From VBDM01 sp035519135 (GTDB lineage Bacteria > Pseudomonadota > Gammaproteobacteria > Burkholderiales > SG8-39): 64,000 bases of DNA. The stretch's first letter is position 1. Every line of letters starts with the position of its first letter. Location of the stretch: contig DATIWX010000044.1 in assembly GCA_035519135.1 (NCBI GenBank), forward strand, positions 45,228-109,227, given 5' to 3'. Of this stretch, positions 45,601-55,870 are shown in pieces. The notes under the pieces were generated by a model. The model was not told the DNA's origin, searched no databases, and saw only the letters and a program-made list of their open reading frames with translations. The translations under genes were made by a program, and so were the position numbers.

Positions 45601-46701
45601 TTATCTCCCGAACAGGCCCTTCAGCTTGTTGATGCCCTGATCGACGCCCTGCTGGACGGCGTCGCCGGCGGGTGATTTCTTCTTCTCCTGTGCCGAGGCG
45701 CCAGGGGCAGTCTTCGCACCGCGCGCTTCGTCCGTATCCAGGTTGGCAAGGTAGCTCGTGCACAGCACCGCGTATTTGCCGCCTTCCTTCGACGTGTAGT
45801 CGCGGCCGGTGCAGTGCTTCTGCGCCAGCGGCTTGGCCTCGTTGGGGCAATAGCGGCCGAGGAAATCGAGCGATTCGGTCTTGAGTGCCCCCGGGCATAG
45901 CGACGCCTTGACCCTGTCCGCCGACAGGCCGCACGCCTCAGCCACGTTCTTGTCGCCACCGGCCTTCGCGAACCCCTCCTGCGTCTGGTAGCGCTTGCAG
46001 AATTCGGCGGTCTTCGCGGTGCACGCCGACTGCACCTCCGGGTAGGTCTTGGCATAGCTGCTCATGACGCTCTTGCAGGTATCGTCGCTCTTGCGGTAGC
46101 AGCGCCCGTACATCCCGAGCTTTCCGAAGTCCATGGTCTCGACCGCCTTGCCGCATTCCGCGATCTGCGCCTCGTTGTTTCGCTTCATGGCTTGCTCGCC
46201 CTGCGCCCGCGCAGCATCGGCCTGCGCCTTCATGGCGGCGATCTGCCCTTCGCGCTCGCTCCTCGCCTGCTCCCGTTCGCTCCTCGCCTTCTGCGCGTCG
46301 CAGGTGCCGACCTTCCTGCCGCTCATGTTCATGAGCATTTCCTGGCCGCCGTCCTTCATGCGCATCGTGCCCTTGTATTCCGTGCGGGACGGGTTGAAGA
46401 CGTATTCCATGACCGCCGACCGGTTCTTGGGGCAGCTCATTGTTATGGTCAGCTTGTTTGCGGATTCCTTGTAGTCCGTCACCTTGCATCCCTCCGCGTC
46501 CTTGCGCTGGGTGACGTTCTTGCGCATGTCCTTTTCGTAGCACTGCTGCTGGGTGTTGCTCCCCATGCCGGCGGGCATCCCGGGCACGTTCATCTGCGTG
46601 GTGATTTCCCACAGGTCGTCCGCGCCGGCGGCGGGCGCGGCAAACGAAAGAGACAGCGCGCCGGCGAGCGCGAGCGAGGTCATGACTCCGGTAATTTTCA
46701 T
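45601..46701 (-). CDS. DUF3617 protein with Cys-rich C-terminal half
   Basis: Protein of 366 residues with a signal peptide (about 1-26, ending AAPAAGA). The DUF3617 region (about 28-138) starts DDLWEITTQMNVPGMPAGM and includes CYEKDM and MSCPKN. A charged helical stretch (about 139-180, KARSEREQARSEREGQIAAMKAQADAARAQ) probably forms a coiled coil. A second half with about 11 Cys (about 180-325) follows and ends in a Lys-rich tail. Periplasmic, function unknown; even Cys spacing suggests disulfides. Confidence 0.72.
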   Translation of the reverse strand: MKITGVMTSLALAGALSLSFAAPAAGADDLWEITTQMNVPGMPAGMGSNTQQQCYEKDMRKNVTQRKDAEGCKVTDYKESANKLTITMSCPKNRSAVMEYVFNPSRTEYKGTMRMKDGGQEMLMNMSGRKVGTCDAQKARSEREQARSEREGQIAAMKAQADAARAQGEQAMKRNNEAQIAECGKAVETMDFGKLGMYGRCYRKSDDTCKSVMSSYAKTYPEVQSACTAKTAEFCKRYQTQEGFAKAGGDKNVAEACGLSADRVKASLCPGALKTESLDFLGRYCPNEAKPLAQKHCTGRDYTSKEGGKYAVLCTSYLANLDTDEARGAKTAPGASAQEKKKSPAGDAVQQGVDQGINKLKGLFGR

Positions 46702-46797
46702 GCTTACCCTCCCAGGGCGGCGCGGCCCGGCGGAGGCGCCAGGCCGACGATGCGAGTCTACCGCAACGTTCCGCCGAACGAGCGGATAGGGATCAGA

Positions 46798-49605
46798 TCA
46801 GCGCCGGAGCTCCGCCAGCGCCTGTCCGCCCCCGAAGCTCGAGTGCACCGGCGTCGGACCGCCCTTGGTGACTTTCACCGCGCAATATTTGAACTCCGGG
46901 ATCTTGCCGAACGGGTCGAGCTTCGGGTTGGTGAGCATGTTCGCCGCCGCCTCGTAGTAGCAGAACGGGATGAACAGGGCGCCGACCGGCGTGCCTTCGT
47001 CCGCGCGCGCGTATAGCGCGATTTTCCCGCGGCGCGATTCGACGGTGACGATCTCGCCCGCTTTCACCCCGAACCTGGCGAGGTCGGCCGGATGGAGCGA
47101 CGCGACCGGCTCGGGCTCGATGTGATCGAGCACGGTGGCGCGGCGCGTCATCGAGCCGGTGTGCCAATGCTCGAGCTGGCGGCCGGTGATGAGCACCATC
47201 GGGTATTCGTCGTCCGGCCGTTCATCGGCCGAGATCAGGTCTGCGGGAACGAACTTGCCGCGGCCGGTGGTCGTCGGGAAGTGCGTCGTGAATACCACGG
47301 GCTCGCCGGGGTCGCCTTCTTTCTCGCACGGGTAGGTCACCGAGGAATCGCGCTCGAGGCGCTCCCAGGTGATGCCCGCGATCGAGTCCATGCACTGGCG
47401 CATCTCGTTGAACACGTCGCGCGGGTGCGCGTAGTTCCAGGAAAGACCGATGCGCCTGGCCAGCTCGTTGAGGAGCCAGAAGTCTTCCTTCGCCTCCCCC
47501 GGGGGCTCGATTGCCTTTCTTCCGAGCTGCACCATGCGATCGGTGTTGGTCACCGTGCCGACCTTCTCCGGCCAGGCGGTCGCGGGCAGCACCACGTCGG
47601 CGAGATACGCCGTTTCCGTGAGGAAGATGTCCTGCACCACCATGTGATCGAGGGAAGCGAGCGCCTCGCGCGCGTGGTCGACGTCGGGGTCGGACATCGC
47701 CGGGTTCTCGCCCATGATGTACATGCCGCGGATCTCGCGCTTCTTCGCCGCGTTGATGGTCTCGACCACGGTGAGTCCGGGCTTGGGGTCGAGCTCCATG
47801 CCCCAGAGCTTCTCGAAGCGCGCCTTGGCCTCGGGCGTGGCGACTCGCTGGTAGTCGGGATAGAACATCGGGATCAGGCCTGAGTCGGAGGCGCCCTGCA
47901 CGTTGTTCTGGCCGCGCAGGGGATGCAGGCCCGAGCCGGGCTTGCCGATCTGGCCGGTCGAGAGCGCCAGTGCGATCAGGCAGCGCGCGTTGTCTGTGCC
48001 GTGCACGTGCTGCGAGATGCCCATGCCCCACATGATCATCGAGCCCTTGGAGGTCGCGTACAGGCGCGCGACTTCGCGGATGGTCTTCGCGTCGATGCCG
48101 CAGATGGGCGCCATTGCCTCGGGGGAGAACTTCTTCACGTTCTCGGCCAGGGCCTCGTAACCCGAGGTGCGGTCGCGGATGAAGGCCTCGTTCACGAGCC
48201 CTTCCTCGACGATGGTGTGCAGCATCGCGTTCAGCAGAGCGACGTCCGTGTCGGCCTTGAACTGCAGGCAGTAGGTCGCGTGGCGCGCGAGCTCGCCGCG
48301 GCGCGGGTCGGCGACGATCAGCTTCACGCCGGCCTTGGCGGCGTTCTTCATCCAGGTCGCCGCGACGGGGTGGTTCACCGTGGGGTTGGCCCCGATCAGG
48401 AAGATCACCTCCGCCTTCATCACGTCGCGCACCTGGTTCGACACCGCGCCCGAGTTGATGCCTTCCATCAGCGCCGCGACCGACGAGGCGTGGCACAGGC
48501 GCGTGCAGTGATCGACGTTGTTCGACCCGAAGCCGGTGCGCACCAGCTTCTGGAAGAGATAGGCTTCCTCGTTCGTGCCCTTCGCCGAGCCGAATCCGGC
48601 CAGCGCCTTCTTCCCGTGGGTGTCGCGGATGTCGCGAAGGCCCTTGGCGGCGAAGTCGAGCGCCTCTTCCCAGCTCGCCTCGCGGAAAACCTGCGACCAG
48701 TTGTCCGGGTCGACGACGAAGTTCTTGTGCTTTTTCACGCCCGGCTTGCGGATGAGCGGCCGGGTGAGCCGGTGCCTGTGCTGCACGTAGTCGAAGCCGT
48801 AGCGTCCCTTCACGCACAGGCGGCTGGAGTTGGCGGGGCCTTCCCTGCCCTGGACCCACAGAATCTTGTTGCCCTTGACGTTGTAGGTGAGCAGGCAGCC
48901 CACGCCGCAGTAGGGGCACACCGAGTCCACGGTCTTGTCGGCCTGCACCTTGCCGACGTCCCGGGCCGGCATCAGGGCGCCCGTCGGGCAGGCCTGCACG
49001 CATTCGCCGCACGCGACGCAGGTCGAGTTGCCCATGGGGTCGTCGAGGTCGAAGACGATCTTGGAGTGCTCGCCGCGGAAAGCGTAGCCGATGACGTCGT
49101 TCACCTGTTCCTCGCGGCAGGCCCTGAGGCAGCGCGTGCACTGTATGCACGCATCCAGGTTGACCGCGATCGCCGAGTGCGACAGGTCGGGCTTCGGCTG
49201 ATGCCGCGACTCGAAGCGCGGCTTGCCGACTTTCAGCTCCTTCGCCCAGTGATCGAGCTCGGAATCGAGCGTGTAGGACTTCTCCGGAATATCCGCGAGC
49301 AGGAGCTCGAGCACCATTTTCTGGCTGGTGAGGGCTCGCGCGCTGTCGGTGGTGACCTCCATCCCGTCCTTGGGGGTGCGGCAGCACGAGGGGGCGAGCA
49401 CGCGCTCGCCCTTGATCTCGACCACGCAGGCGCGGCAGTTGCCGTCCGGCCGCATGCCTTCCTTGTAGCAAAGGTGAGGAATCTCGATGCCGTAGTGCTT
49501 GGCGGTCTCGATGATGGTTTCGTCCGAGCGGCCGACCACCGCTTTGCCGTTGAGCTTGAACTCAACCGGCATCGTCGCCGCCTGCGCGGTGCTTATACGA
49601 TCCAT
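46798..49605 (-). CDS. fdsA: NAD-dependent formate dehydrogenase catalytic (alpha) subunit
   Basis: Molybdenum bis-PGD subunit that oxidises formate to CO2. It has 935 residues. The 2Fe-2S ferredoxin domain (about 12-90, HLCYKEGMRPDGNCRACVVEIKG) is followed by a His-type cluster region, two 4Fe-4S sites (CIQCTRCLRAC; CVACGECVQAC), the 4Fe-4S at CPYCGVGC and the Mo domain. The active site is Cys (about 371) followed by His in TRLCHASSVAAL, the non-selenium form. The C-terminal molydopterin-dinucleotide-binding domain (about 815-925) is complete. It follows fdsGB after a 98-bp inverted repeat. Oxidises formate made by Frc/Oxc. Confidence 0.95.
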   Translation of the reverse strand: MDRISTAQAATMPVEFKLNGKAVVGRSDETIIETAKHYGIEIPHLCYKEGMRPDGNCRACVVEIKGERVLAPSCCRTPKDGMEVTTDSARALTSQKMVLELLLADIPEKSYTLDSELDHWAKELKVGKPRFESRHQPKPDLSHSAIAVNLDACIQCTRCLRACREEQVNDVIGYAFRGEHSKIVFDLDDPMGNSTCVACGECVQACPTGALMPARDVGKVQADKTVDSVCPYCGVGCLLTYNVKGNKILWVQGREGPANSSRLCVKGRYGFDYVQHRHRLTRPLIRKPGVKKHKNFVVDPDNWSQVFREASWEEALDFAAKGLRDIRDTHGKKALAGFGSAKGTNEEAYLFQKLVRTGFGSNNVDHCTRLCHASSVAALMEGINSGAVSNQVRDVMKAEVIFLIGANPTVNHPVAATWMKNAAKAGVKLIVADPRRGELARHATYCLQFKADTDVALLNAMLHTIVEEGLVNEAFIRDRTSGYEALAENVKKFSPEAMAPICGIDAKTIREVARLYATSKGSMIMWGMGISQHVHGTDNARCLIALALSTGQIGKPGSGLHPLRGQNNVQGASDSGLIPMFYPDYQRVATPEAKARFEKLWGMELDPKPGLTVVETINAAKKREIRGMYIMGENPAMSDPDVDHAREALASLDHMVVQDIFLTETAYLADVVLPATAWPEKVGTVTNTDRMVQLGRKAIEPPGEAKEDFWLLNELARRIGLSWNYAHPRDVFNEMRQCMDSIAGITWERLERDSSVTYPCEKEGDPGEPVVFTTHFPTTTGRGKFVPADLISADERPDDEYPMVLITGRQLEHWHTGSMTRRATVLDHIEPEPVASLHPADLARFGVKAGEIVTVESRRGKIALYARADEGTPVGALFIPFCYYEAAANMLTNPKLDPFGKIPEFKYCAVKVTKGGPTPVHSSFGGGQALAELRR

Positions 49606-49620
49606 TGTTCACCTCGCTCC

Positions 49621-49718
49621 AAAACCGGGGACAGACCACCATTTTCCGGCTCGACCGGGGGCTCGACCGGGCGCTGGTGCCCGTCAGCAGAAGAAAATGG
49701 TGGTCTGTCCCCGGTTTT
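49621..49718. repeat. 98-bp element with perfect 26-bp terminal inverted repeats
   Basis: The arms 49,621-49,646 and 49,693-49,718 are exact reverse complements over 26 bases, beginning AAAACCGGGGACAGACCACC. The core contains a tandem of GGCTCGACCGG. It fills almost the whole fdsGB-fdsA gap, and its outer end touches the fdsGB stop codon. The arm motif GGGGACAGACCAC resembles a dispersed repeat I recall from betaproteobacterial genomes near REP-type transposase genes; no transposase is here. In mRNA it would form a very stable hairpin between the two subunit cistrons. Confidence 0.9.
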
Positions 49719-51424
49719 CATTCGATCTCGTTCGGGAAATATTTCATCACGGAAAGCACGGGGTTGGGTGCCGCCTGACCCAAGCCGCATATGGATGCGT
49801 CCATCATCGCCTGGGAAAGTTCCTTCAGCAGCGGCTGGTCCCACTTCTTCCCGTCGATCAGCTTGAGCGTCTTCGCCGTGCCCACGCGGCAGGGCGTGCA
49901 CTGGCCGCAGGACTCCTCGGAGAAAAATCTCGTCAGGTTGCGCGCCGCGGCAGTCGCGCGGTCCTTGTCCGAAAGGATCACCACCGCGGCCGAGCCGATG
50001 AAGCAGCCGTACTGGTTGAGCGTGTCGAAATCGAGCGGGATGTCCGACATCGAGGCGGGCAGGATGCCGCCCGAGGCGCCGCCGGGCAGGTAGCCGTAGA
50101 AAGCGTGGCCGTCCTGCATCCCGCCGCAGTACTCGGCGATCAGCTCCTTCACCGTGATCCCGGCGGGCGCGAGATGCACACCGGGCTTCTTGACGCGGCC
50201 GCTCACCGAGAACGAGCGCAGCCCCTTGCGGCCGTTGCGCCCCTGGGACGCGAACCAGTCGGCGCCGCGCTCGAGGATCTCGCGCACCCAATGCAGCGTT
50301 TCCATGTTGTGCTCGAGCGTCGGCCGGCCGAACAGGCCCACCTGGGCGACGTAGGGCGGGCGCAGGCGCGGCATGCCGCGCCTGCCTTCGATCGACTCGA
50401 TCATCGCCGATTCCTCGCCGCAGATGTAGGCGCCCGCTCCGCGCCGCAGGTAGATGGGCGGCAGCTTGCACGGCGGATCGGCCTGCAGCGCCGCGATCTC
50501 CTTCTCGAGGATCGCACGGCAGCCGTGGTATTCGTCGCGCAGGTAGATGTAGATTTCGCCTATCCCGACCGCCCAGGCGGCGATCAGTGCGCCCTCGATG
50601 AAGCGGTGCGGGTCGCGCTCCAGGTACCAGCGGTCCTTGAAGGTACCCGGCTCGCCTTCGTCGATGTTGATCGCCATCAGCCGGGGCGCGTGCTCGGCGG
50701 CGACGGACTTCCATTTGCGCCCCGCCGGGAATCCCGCGCCTCCCAGGCCGCGCAGGCCCGAGTTCTCCATCACGGCGATCACGTCTTCGCGCTTCTTCTC
50801 GCCCTCGGCGCAGGCCTTCGCGAGCGCGTAGCCGCCTTTGGCGCGGTAGCCTGCGTAGTCGATGTAGGCTTGCGCAGGATGCTTCACCGCCCTGGCCTTC
50901 ACCAGCGCGGCGATCTTCTCGGCGCTCGCGTGCATGACAGGATTCTGCCCGACGACCGCGGCGGGCGCCGTCTCGCAGCGGCCGATGCAGGGCGCGTGCA
51001 GGACGCGGACGTCCTTGCCCAGAATCCCCGGGAGCCTCGCGAGCAGCTCCTGCGACCCCGCCATCTCGCAGGCGATCGAGTCGCACACCCTGACCGTGAT
51101 CGCGGGCGGCGCCGCGTCACCCTCTTTCACCACGTCGAAGTGGTGATAGAAAGTCGCGACCTCGTAGACCTCGGTCATCGCAACCTTCATCTCGTCGGCA
51201 AGGGCGACCAAGTGCGCCGCCGACAGGTGGCCGTGGCGATCCTGGATGCGGTGCAGATACTCGATCAGCAGGTCGCGCCGGCGCGCGCTTTCTCCAAAAT
51301 GCTCCTGCAGCAGCGCGCGGACTTCCTCGCGCGCCTTGGGATCGACCCCGCGGCCCTTGGGCGTGCCGCGCACCCGCGCGCGTTCTGGATCCTGCTGCGG
51401 TTTCGTCGGTGCCGGGCCGTTCAT
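49718..51424 (-). CDS. fdsB: Formate dehydrogenase fused gamma-beta (NuoE-NuoF-like) subunit
   Basis: Diaphorase part that passes electrons from FdsA to NAD+. It has 568 residues. The N-terminal NuoE-like thioredoxin-fold 2Fe-2S domain (about 28-180) has CDSIAC and CIGRC. The NuoF-like domain (about 190-560) has LGGAGFPAGRKWK for FMN, IYIYLRDEY, GAGAYICGEESAMIESIEG for NADH and SCGQCTPCRVG for 4Fe-4S. In Cupriavidus FdsG and FdsB are separate proteins; here one chain covers both. No fdsC (FdhD-like) or fdsD follows fdsA. The start ATG coincides with the predicted transcript start. Confidence 0.92.
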   Translation of the reverse strand: MNGPAPTKPQQDPERARVRGTPKGRGVDPKAREEVRALLQEHFGESARRRDLLIEYLHRIQDRHGHLSAAHLVALADEMKVAMTEVYEVATFYHHFDVVKEGDAAPPAITVRVCDSIACEMAGSQELLARLPGILGKDVRVLHAPCIGRCETAPAAVVGQNPVMHASAEKIAALVKARAVKHPAQAYIDYAGYRAKGGYALAKACAEGEKKREDVIAVMENSGLRGLGGAGFPAGRKWKSVAAEHAPRLMAINIDEGEPGTFKDRWYLERDPHRFIEGALIAAWAVGIGEIYIYLRDEYHGCRAILEKEIAALQADPPCKLPPIYLRRGAGAYICGEESAMIESIEGRRGMPRLRPPYVAQVGLFGRPTLEHNMETLHWVREILERGADWFASQGRNGRKGLRSFSVSGRVKKPGVHLAPAGITVKELIAEYCGGMQDGHAFYGYLPGGASGGILPASMSDIPLDFDTLNQYGCFIGSAAVVILSDKDRATAAARNLTRFFSEESCGQCTPCRVGTAKTLKLIDGKKWDQPLLKELSQAMMDASICGLGQAAPNPVLSVMKYFPNEIE

Positions 51425-51430
51425 GCGCTC

Positions 51431-51473
51431 ATTTTACGTCCGCGCGCGAGCGCAAAAGCTTGACACGAGTCAA
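51431..51473 (-). promoter_or_regulatory. FNR-type box and promoter of fdsGB-fdsA (box 4)
   Basis: Perfect palindrome TTGAC-ACGA-GTCAA at 51,460-51,473. TAAAAT on the minus strand (51,431-51,436) is at class II distance and only six bases before the fdsGB ATG, so the mRNA is predicted to be leaderless or nearly so. Confidence 0.8.
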
Positions 51474-51488
51474 TTGTTTGGCCCGCGG

Positions 51489-51827
51489 TCAGGCCTTCAG
51501 ATTCTTGCGCGCCCCCGACGCCAGCGTCGCCAGCGTGACGAACTCGGAGCTCAGCGCGTCGGCAAACGCGCCGGGATACCCGGCTTCCCGGAGCGACCAC
51601 TTGAAGCGGTTGCCCAGGTGCGCCTTCTTGTACAGGTTGAGGCGCCGGGACCGGGCGAACGCATCGACGCGGTTGAACGCGGCGTTGTGCACGCCCTTGA
51701 GGCGCTTGGCCGCCTTTTCCGCGGGCATGTCTTCCAGGCCGCCCGGGGGAAACCGCTTCACGAGGTCGGCCACGATCGAGTCGACCAGCTCGTCGATTTC
51801 CCTGCAGTTGAACCAGTCACCGAACAT
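51489..51827 (-). CDS. Hypothetical protein after the O-GlcNAc-transferase-like gene
   Basis: Protein of 112 residues, soluble, helical. MFGDWFNCREIDELVDSIVADLVKRFPPGG opens it and it ends LSSEFVTLATLASGARKNLKA. No domain recognised. ATG at 51,827 overlaps the previous gene by 11 bases, so the pair is coupled. It ends 16 bases before box 4 of the fds promoter. Length and base composition are consistent with a real gene. Confidence 0.6.
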   Translation of the reverse strand: MFGDWFNCREIDELVDSIVADLVKRFPPGGLEDMPAEKAAKRLKGVHNAAFNRVDAFARSRRLNLYKKAHLGNRFKWSLREAGYPGAFADALSSEFVTLATLASGARKNLKA

Positions 51828-53703
51828 GGGGGCCCCGCTCGTCGCGGCCTTCGCACCATGCGCGCCACATCGTCCGATAGGCGCTTTCGAGGTCGCGCAC
51901 GAATGCCGTCTCGTCCATGATAGGCGATAGCCGCATCTTTTGGCGCAGCGAGCCGCGCAACCCCTCCAGCCGTGCCGGGTCGCGCGCGGATCCGGCGGCC
52001 AGCCGGACGTAGTCCCCGGGCGTGGCCGCGATCCAGTCGGCGAGTCCCACGGTGCAAAGAATGCTGGCGGCGCTTCGCGATATCGAGCGCGAGCCCTGCA
52101 GGGCGACCACGGGCACTCCCATCCAAAGGGCGTCGCAGGTCGTGGTTCCACCGCTGTAGGGAGTCGTATCCAGCGCGATATCCACGCCGCCGACCGAGCG
52201 GAGGTAGTCGTCCAGCGCCGCGTACGGCAACGTCGCGATTCTCGCCGCCGATATCCCGCCGCGTTCCAGATCGGCGAGCAATCCGTCCCTGGCCGGTCCG
52301 TCCGGAACGCCGGCGAGCAGCAGCCGCGAATCCGGCACGCGCCCGAGAACATCGGCCCAAAGGCTGCGGATGCCCGGGGAGAGCTTCGAGACGTGATTGA
52401 ACGAGCCGAACGTGACGAAGCCGTTCTTCTTCGAGGGCAGATCCGTGACGGGGATATCCGCGATGAACGGGCGGTAGCACCATTGGCTGTGCGGGAGCCT
52501 GACCAGAGCCTCGGTGTGGAACGCGTCGGCGACGCCCTCGGGATCGGAATGGGCGTCGCAAATCCGGTAGTGAACGCGGGTCATCCCGGTCGTATTCAGA
52601 TAGCCCAGCCAGGTCGCCTGCACCGGCGCCGGCTGCCGCGCGAGAACGCCGAGACGGAAGACGCCGGAATGCCCCGAGAGGTCCACCAGGATGTCGACGC
52701 CGTCCTGGTGGATCGCCTCGGCGAGCTCGTCGTCGGACATCGCCTGCGCATCGCGAAAGACATCCGCTCCTTCCGCAATCGCCCGCGTGACCTCGTCCGC
52801 GATCCCTCCGGTCGAGTAGCAGAAGACCTCGTGCGTGTGTCTCTCGATCACCGGAAGCGCGAACAGGGCCACCGGATGCCGCCAGAAATCGCCCGAGAGG
52901 TAGCCGATGCGCAGGCGCCGCTCCGGGACCTTGGCGTTGCTGAACTGGAACCTTCGCGGAACCGCCTTCTCGAGGCGCTCGCCGAACGCCTTGTGCCGGG
53001 CGAAGAGCGCTTCGCCCGAAATACTCTCCGAGCAATTGAGCGTGAACAGCTCCGCGGATTCCAGCTCGAACTTTTCCGGCGCGAGTTTCCGGGCGGCTGC
53101 GAAGCACTCGAGAGCCTCCGCTATCTTCGATTGGCCGCGGAGCACGCCGCCCAGGGCCTCGTATGCCGGCAGGAATCGCGGATCGGCCTCGATTGCGTGG
53201 CGCAATGCAGCCTCCGCCTCGGGTAGCCTTCCCAGCTTTCTCAGAACCGTGCCGTAGTTGTGCAGCGCTCCCGCGTAGCCGGGTTTCAGCCGGAGCGCCG
53301 CCTCGAGCGCGGCCGCGGCGGGCTGGAGGTTTCCGCGCGCGTCGTGGACGTTCGACAGCGCGATCAGCGCCTCGGGGAAATCGGGCCTGTTCCGCAGGGC
53401 GTTGCCGAGCAGGACCTCGGCACCGTCCAGGTCCCCGCGCTTGAACAGCAGATTGCCGAGGTTGTAGTTCGCGAAAGGGTTCGCCGGCTCCAGCGCCAGG
53501 GCCGCTTCGAAGGACTCGATCGCGCCGCCGGCGTCGCCCGTGGCCTCGAGCCCGATGCCCAGATTGAGATGCGCCCTGGCGTAGCCCGGAGCGGCGGCGA
53601 CGGCCTTGCGGTAGCGCTCGCACGCTTCGCTCAGCCTGCCCGAATCCTCCGCCCTGTTGCCCTCGGCGATCAGCGCATCGGCGAGGTCGTTCGGGCTGGC
53701 CAC
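51817..53703 (-). CDS. TPR O-GlcNAc-transferase-like protein (GT41, SPINDLY type)
   Basis: Protein of 628 residues; GTG start. About six tetratricopeptide repeats (about 5-215, YARAHLNLGIGLEATGDAGGAIESFEAALALEPANPFANYNLG) are followed by the two-lobed GT41 catalytic region (about 255-615). Recognisable are LRIGYLSGDFWRHPVALFALPVIE, VDILVDLSGHSG, QATWLGYLNTTGM, FGSFNHVSKLSPGIRSLWADVL with the Lys that holds UDP, and DTTPYSGGTTTCDALWMGVPVVAL. Bacterial members glycosylate flagellin, adhesins or other proteins. It follows sucD after 15 bases; no link to the TCA genes is known. Confidence 0.88.
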   Translation of the reverse strand: MASPNDLADALIAEGNRAEDSGRLSEACERYRKAVAAAPGYARAHLNLGIGLEATGDAGGAIESFEAALALEPANPFANYNLGNLLFKRGDLDGAEVLLGNALRNRPDFPEALIALSNVHDARGNLQPAAAALEAALRLKPGYAGALHNYGTVLRKLGRLPEAEAALRHAIEADPRFLPAYEALGGVLRGQSKIAEALECFAAARKLAPEKFELESAELFTLNCSESISGEALFARHKAFGERLEKAVPRRFQFSNAKVPERRLRIGYLSGDFWRHPVALFALPVIERHTHEVFCYSTGGIADEVTRAIAEGADVFRDAQAMSDDELAEAIHQDGVDILVDLSGHSGVFRLGVLARQPAPVQATWLGYLNTTGMTRVHYRICDAHSDPEGVADAFHTEALVRLPHSQWCYRPFIADIPVTDLPSKKNGFVTFGSFNHVSKLSPGIRSLWADVLGRVPDSRLLLAGVPDGPARDGLLADLERGGISAARIATLPYAALDDYLRSVGGVDIALDTTPYSGGTTTCDALWMGVPVVALQGSRSISRSAASILCTVGLADWIAATPGDYVRLAAGSARDPARLEGLRGSLRQKMRLSPIMDETAFVRDLESAYRTMWRAWCEGRDERGPHVR

Positions 53704-53718
53704 GTCTCCTGGCGCCCG

Positions 53719-55766
<2,048 letters not shown>

Positions 55767-55792
55767 CGCTTGCGTCCCTGATAGTAGCCGCA

Positions 55793-55833
55793 ATCATCGC
55801 CGCGCGCAGCGCGAACGCTCATTGACCCGCGTC
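55793..55833 (-). promoter_or_regulatory. FNR-type box and probable promoter of sucC (box 5)
   Basis: Perfect palindrome TTGAC-CCGC-GTCAA at 55,820-55,833. A weaker -10, GATGAT (55,793-55,798, minus strand), is at class II distance and gives a 20-base leader with an AGGGA SD. An alternative TACTAT lies 12 bases further down. The box is clear, the -10 is not. Confidence 0.65.
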
Positions 55834-55870
55834 AAGCGGCCGCCATCCCGCGCGTCTTCCGCTCCAGCCC

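Noticed and set aside
48493..48495. Selenocysteine in the formate dehydrogenase active site
   Set aside because: The codon is TGC (Cys) followed by His, with no in-frame TGA.
49621..49718. The inverted repeat as an ordinary intrinsic terminator
   Set aside because: Arms of 26 bp with a 46-base core are far larger than a terminator. A TTTT or AAAA end exists only as part of the arms, and fdsA, needed for the complex, lies downstream.
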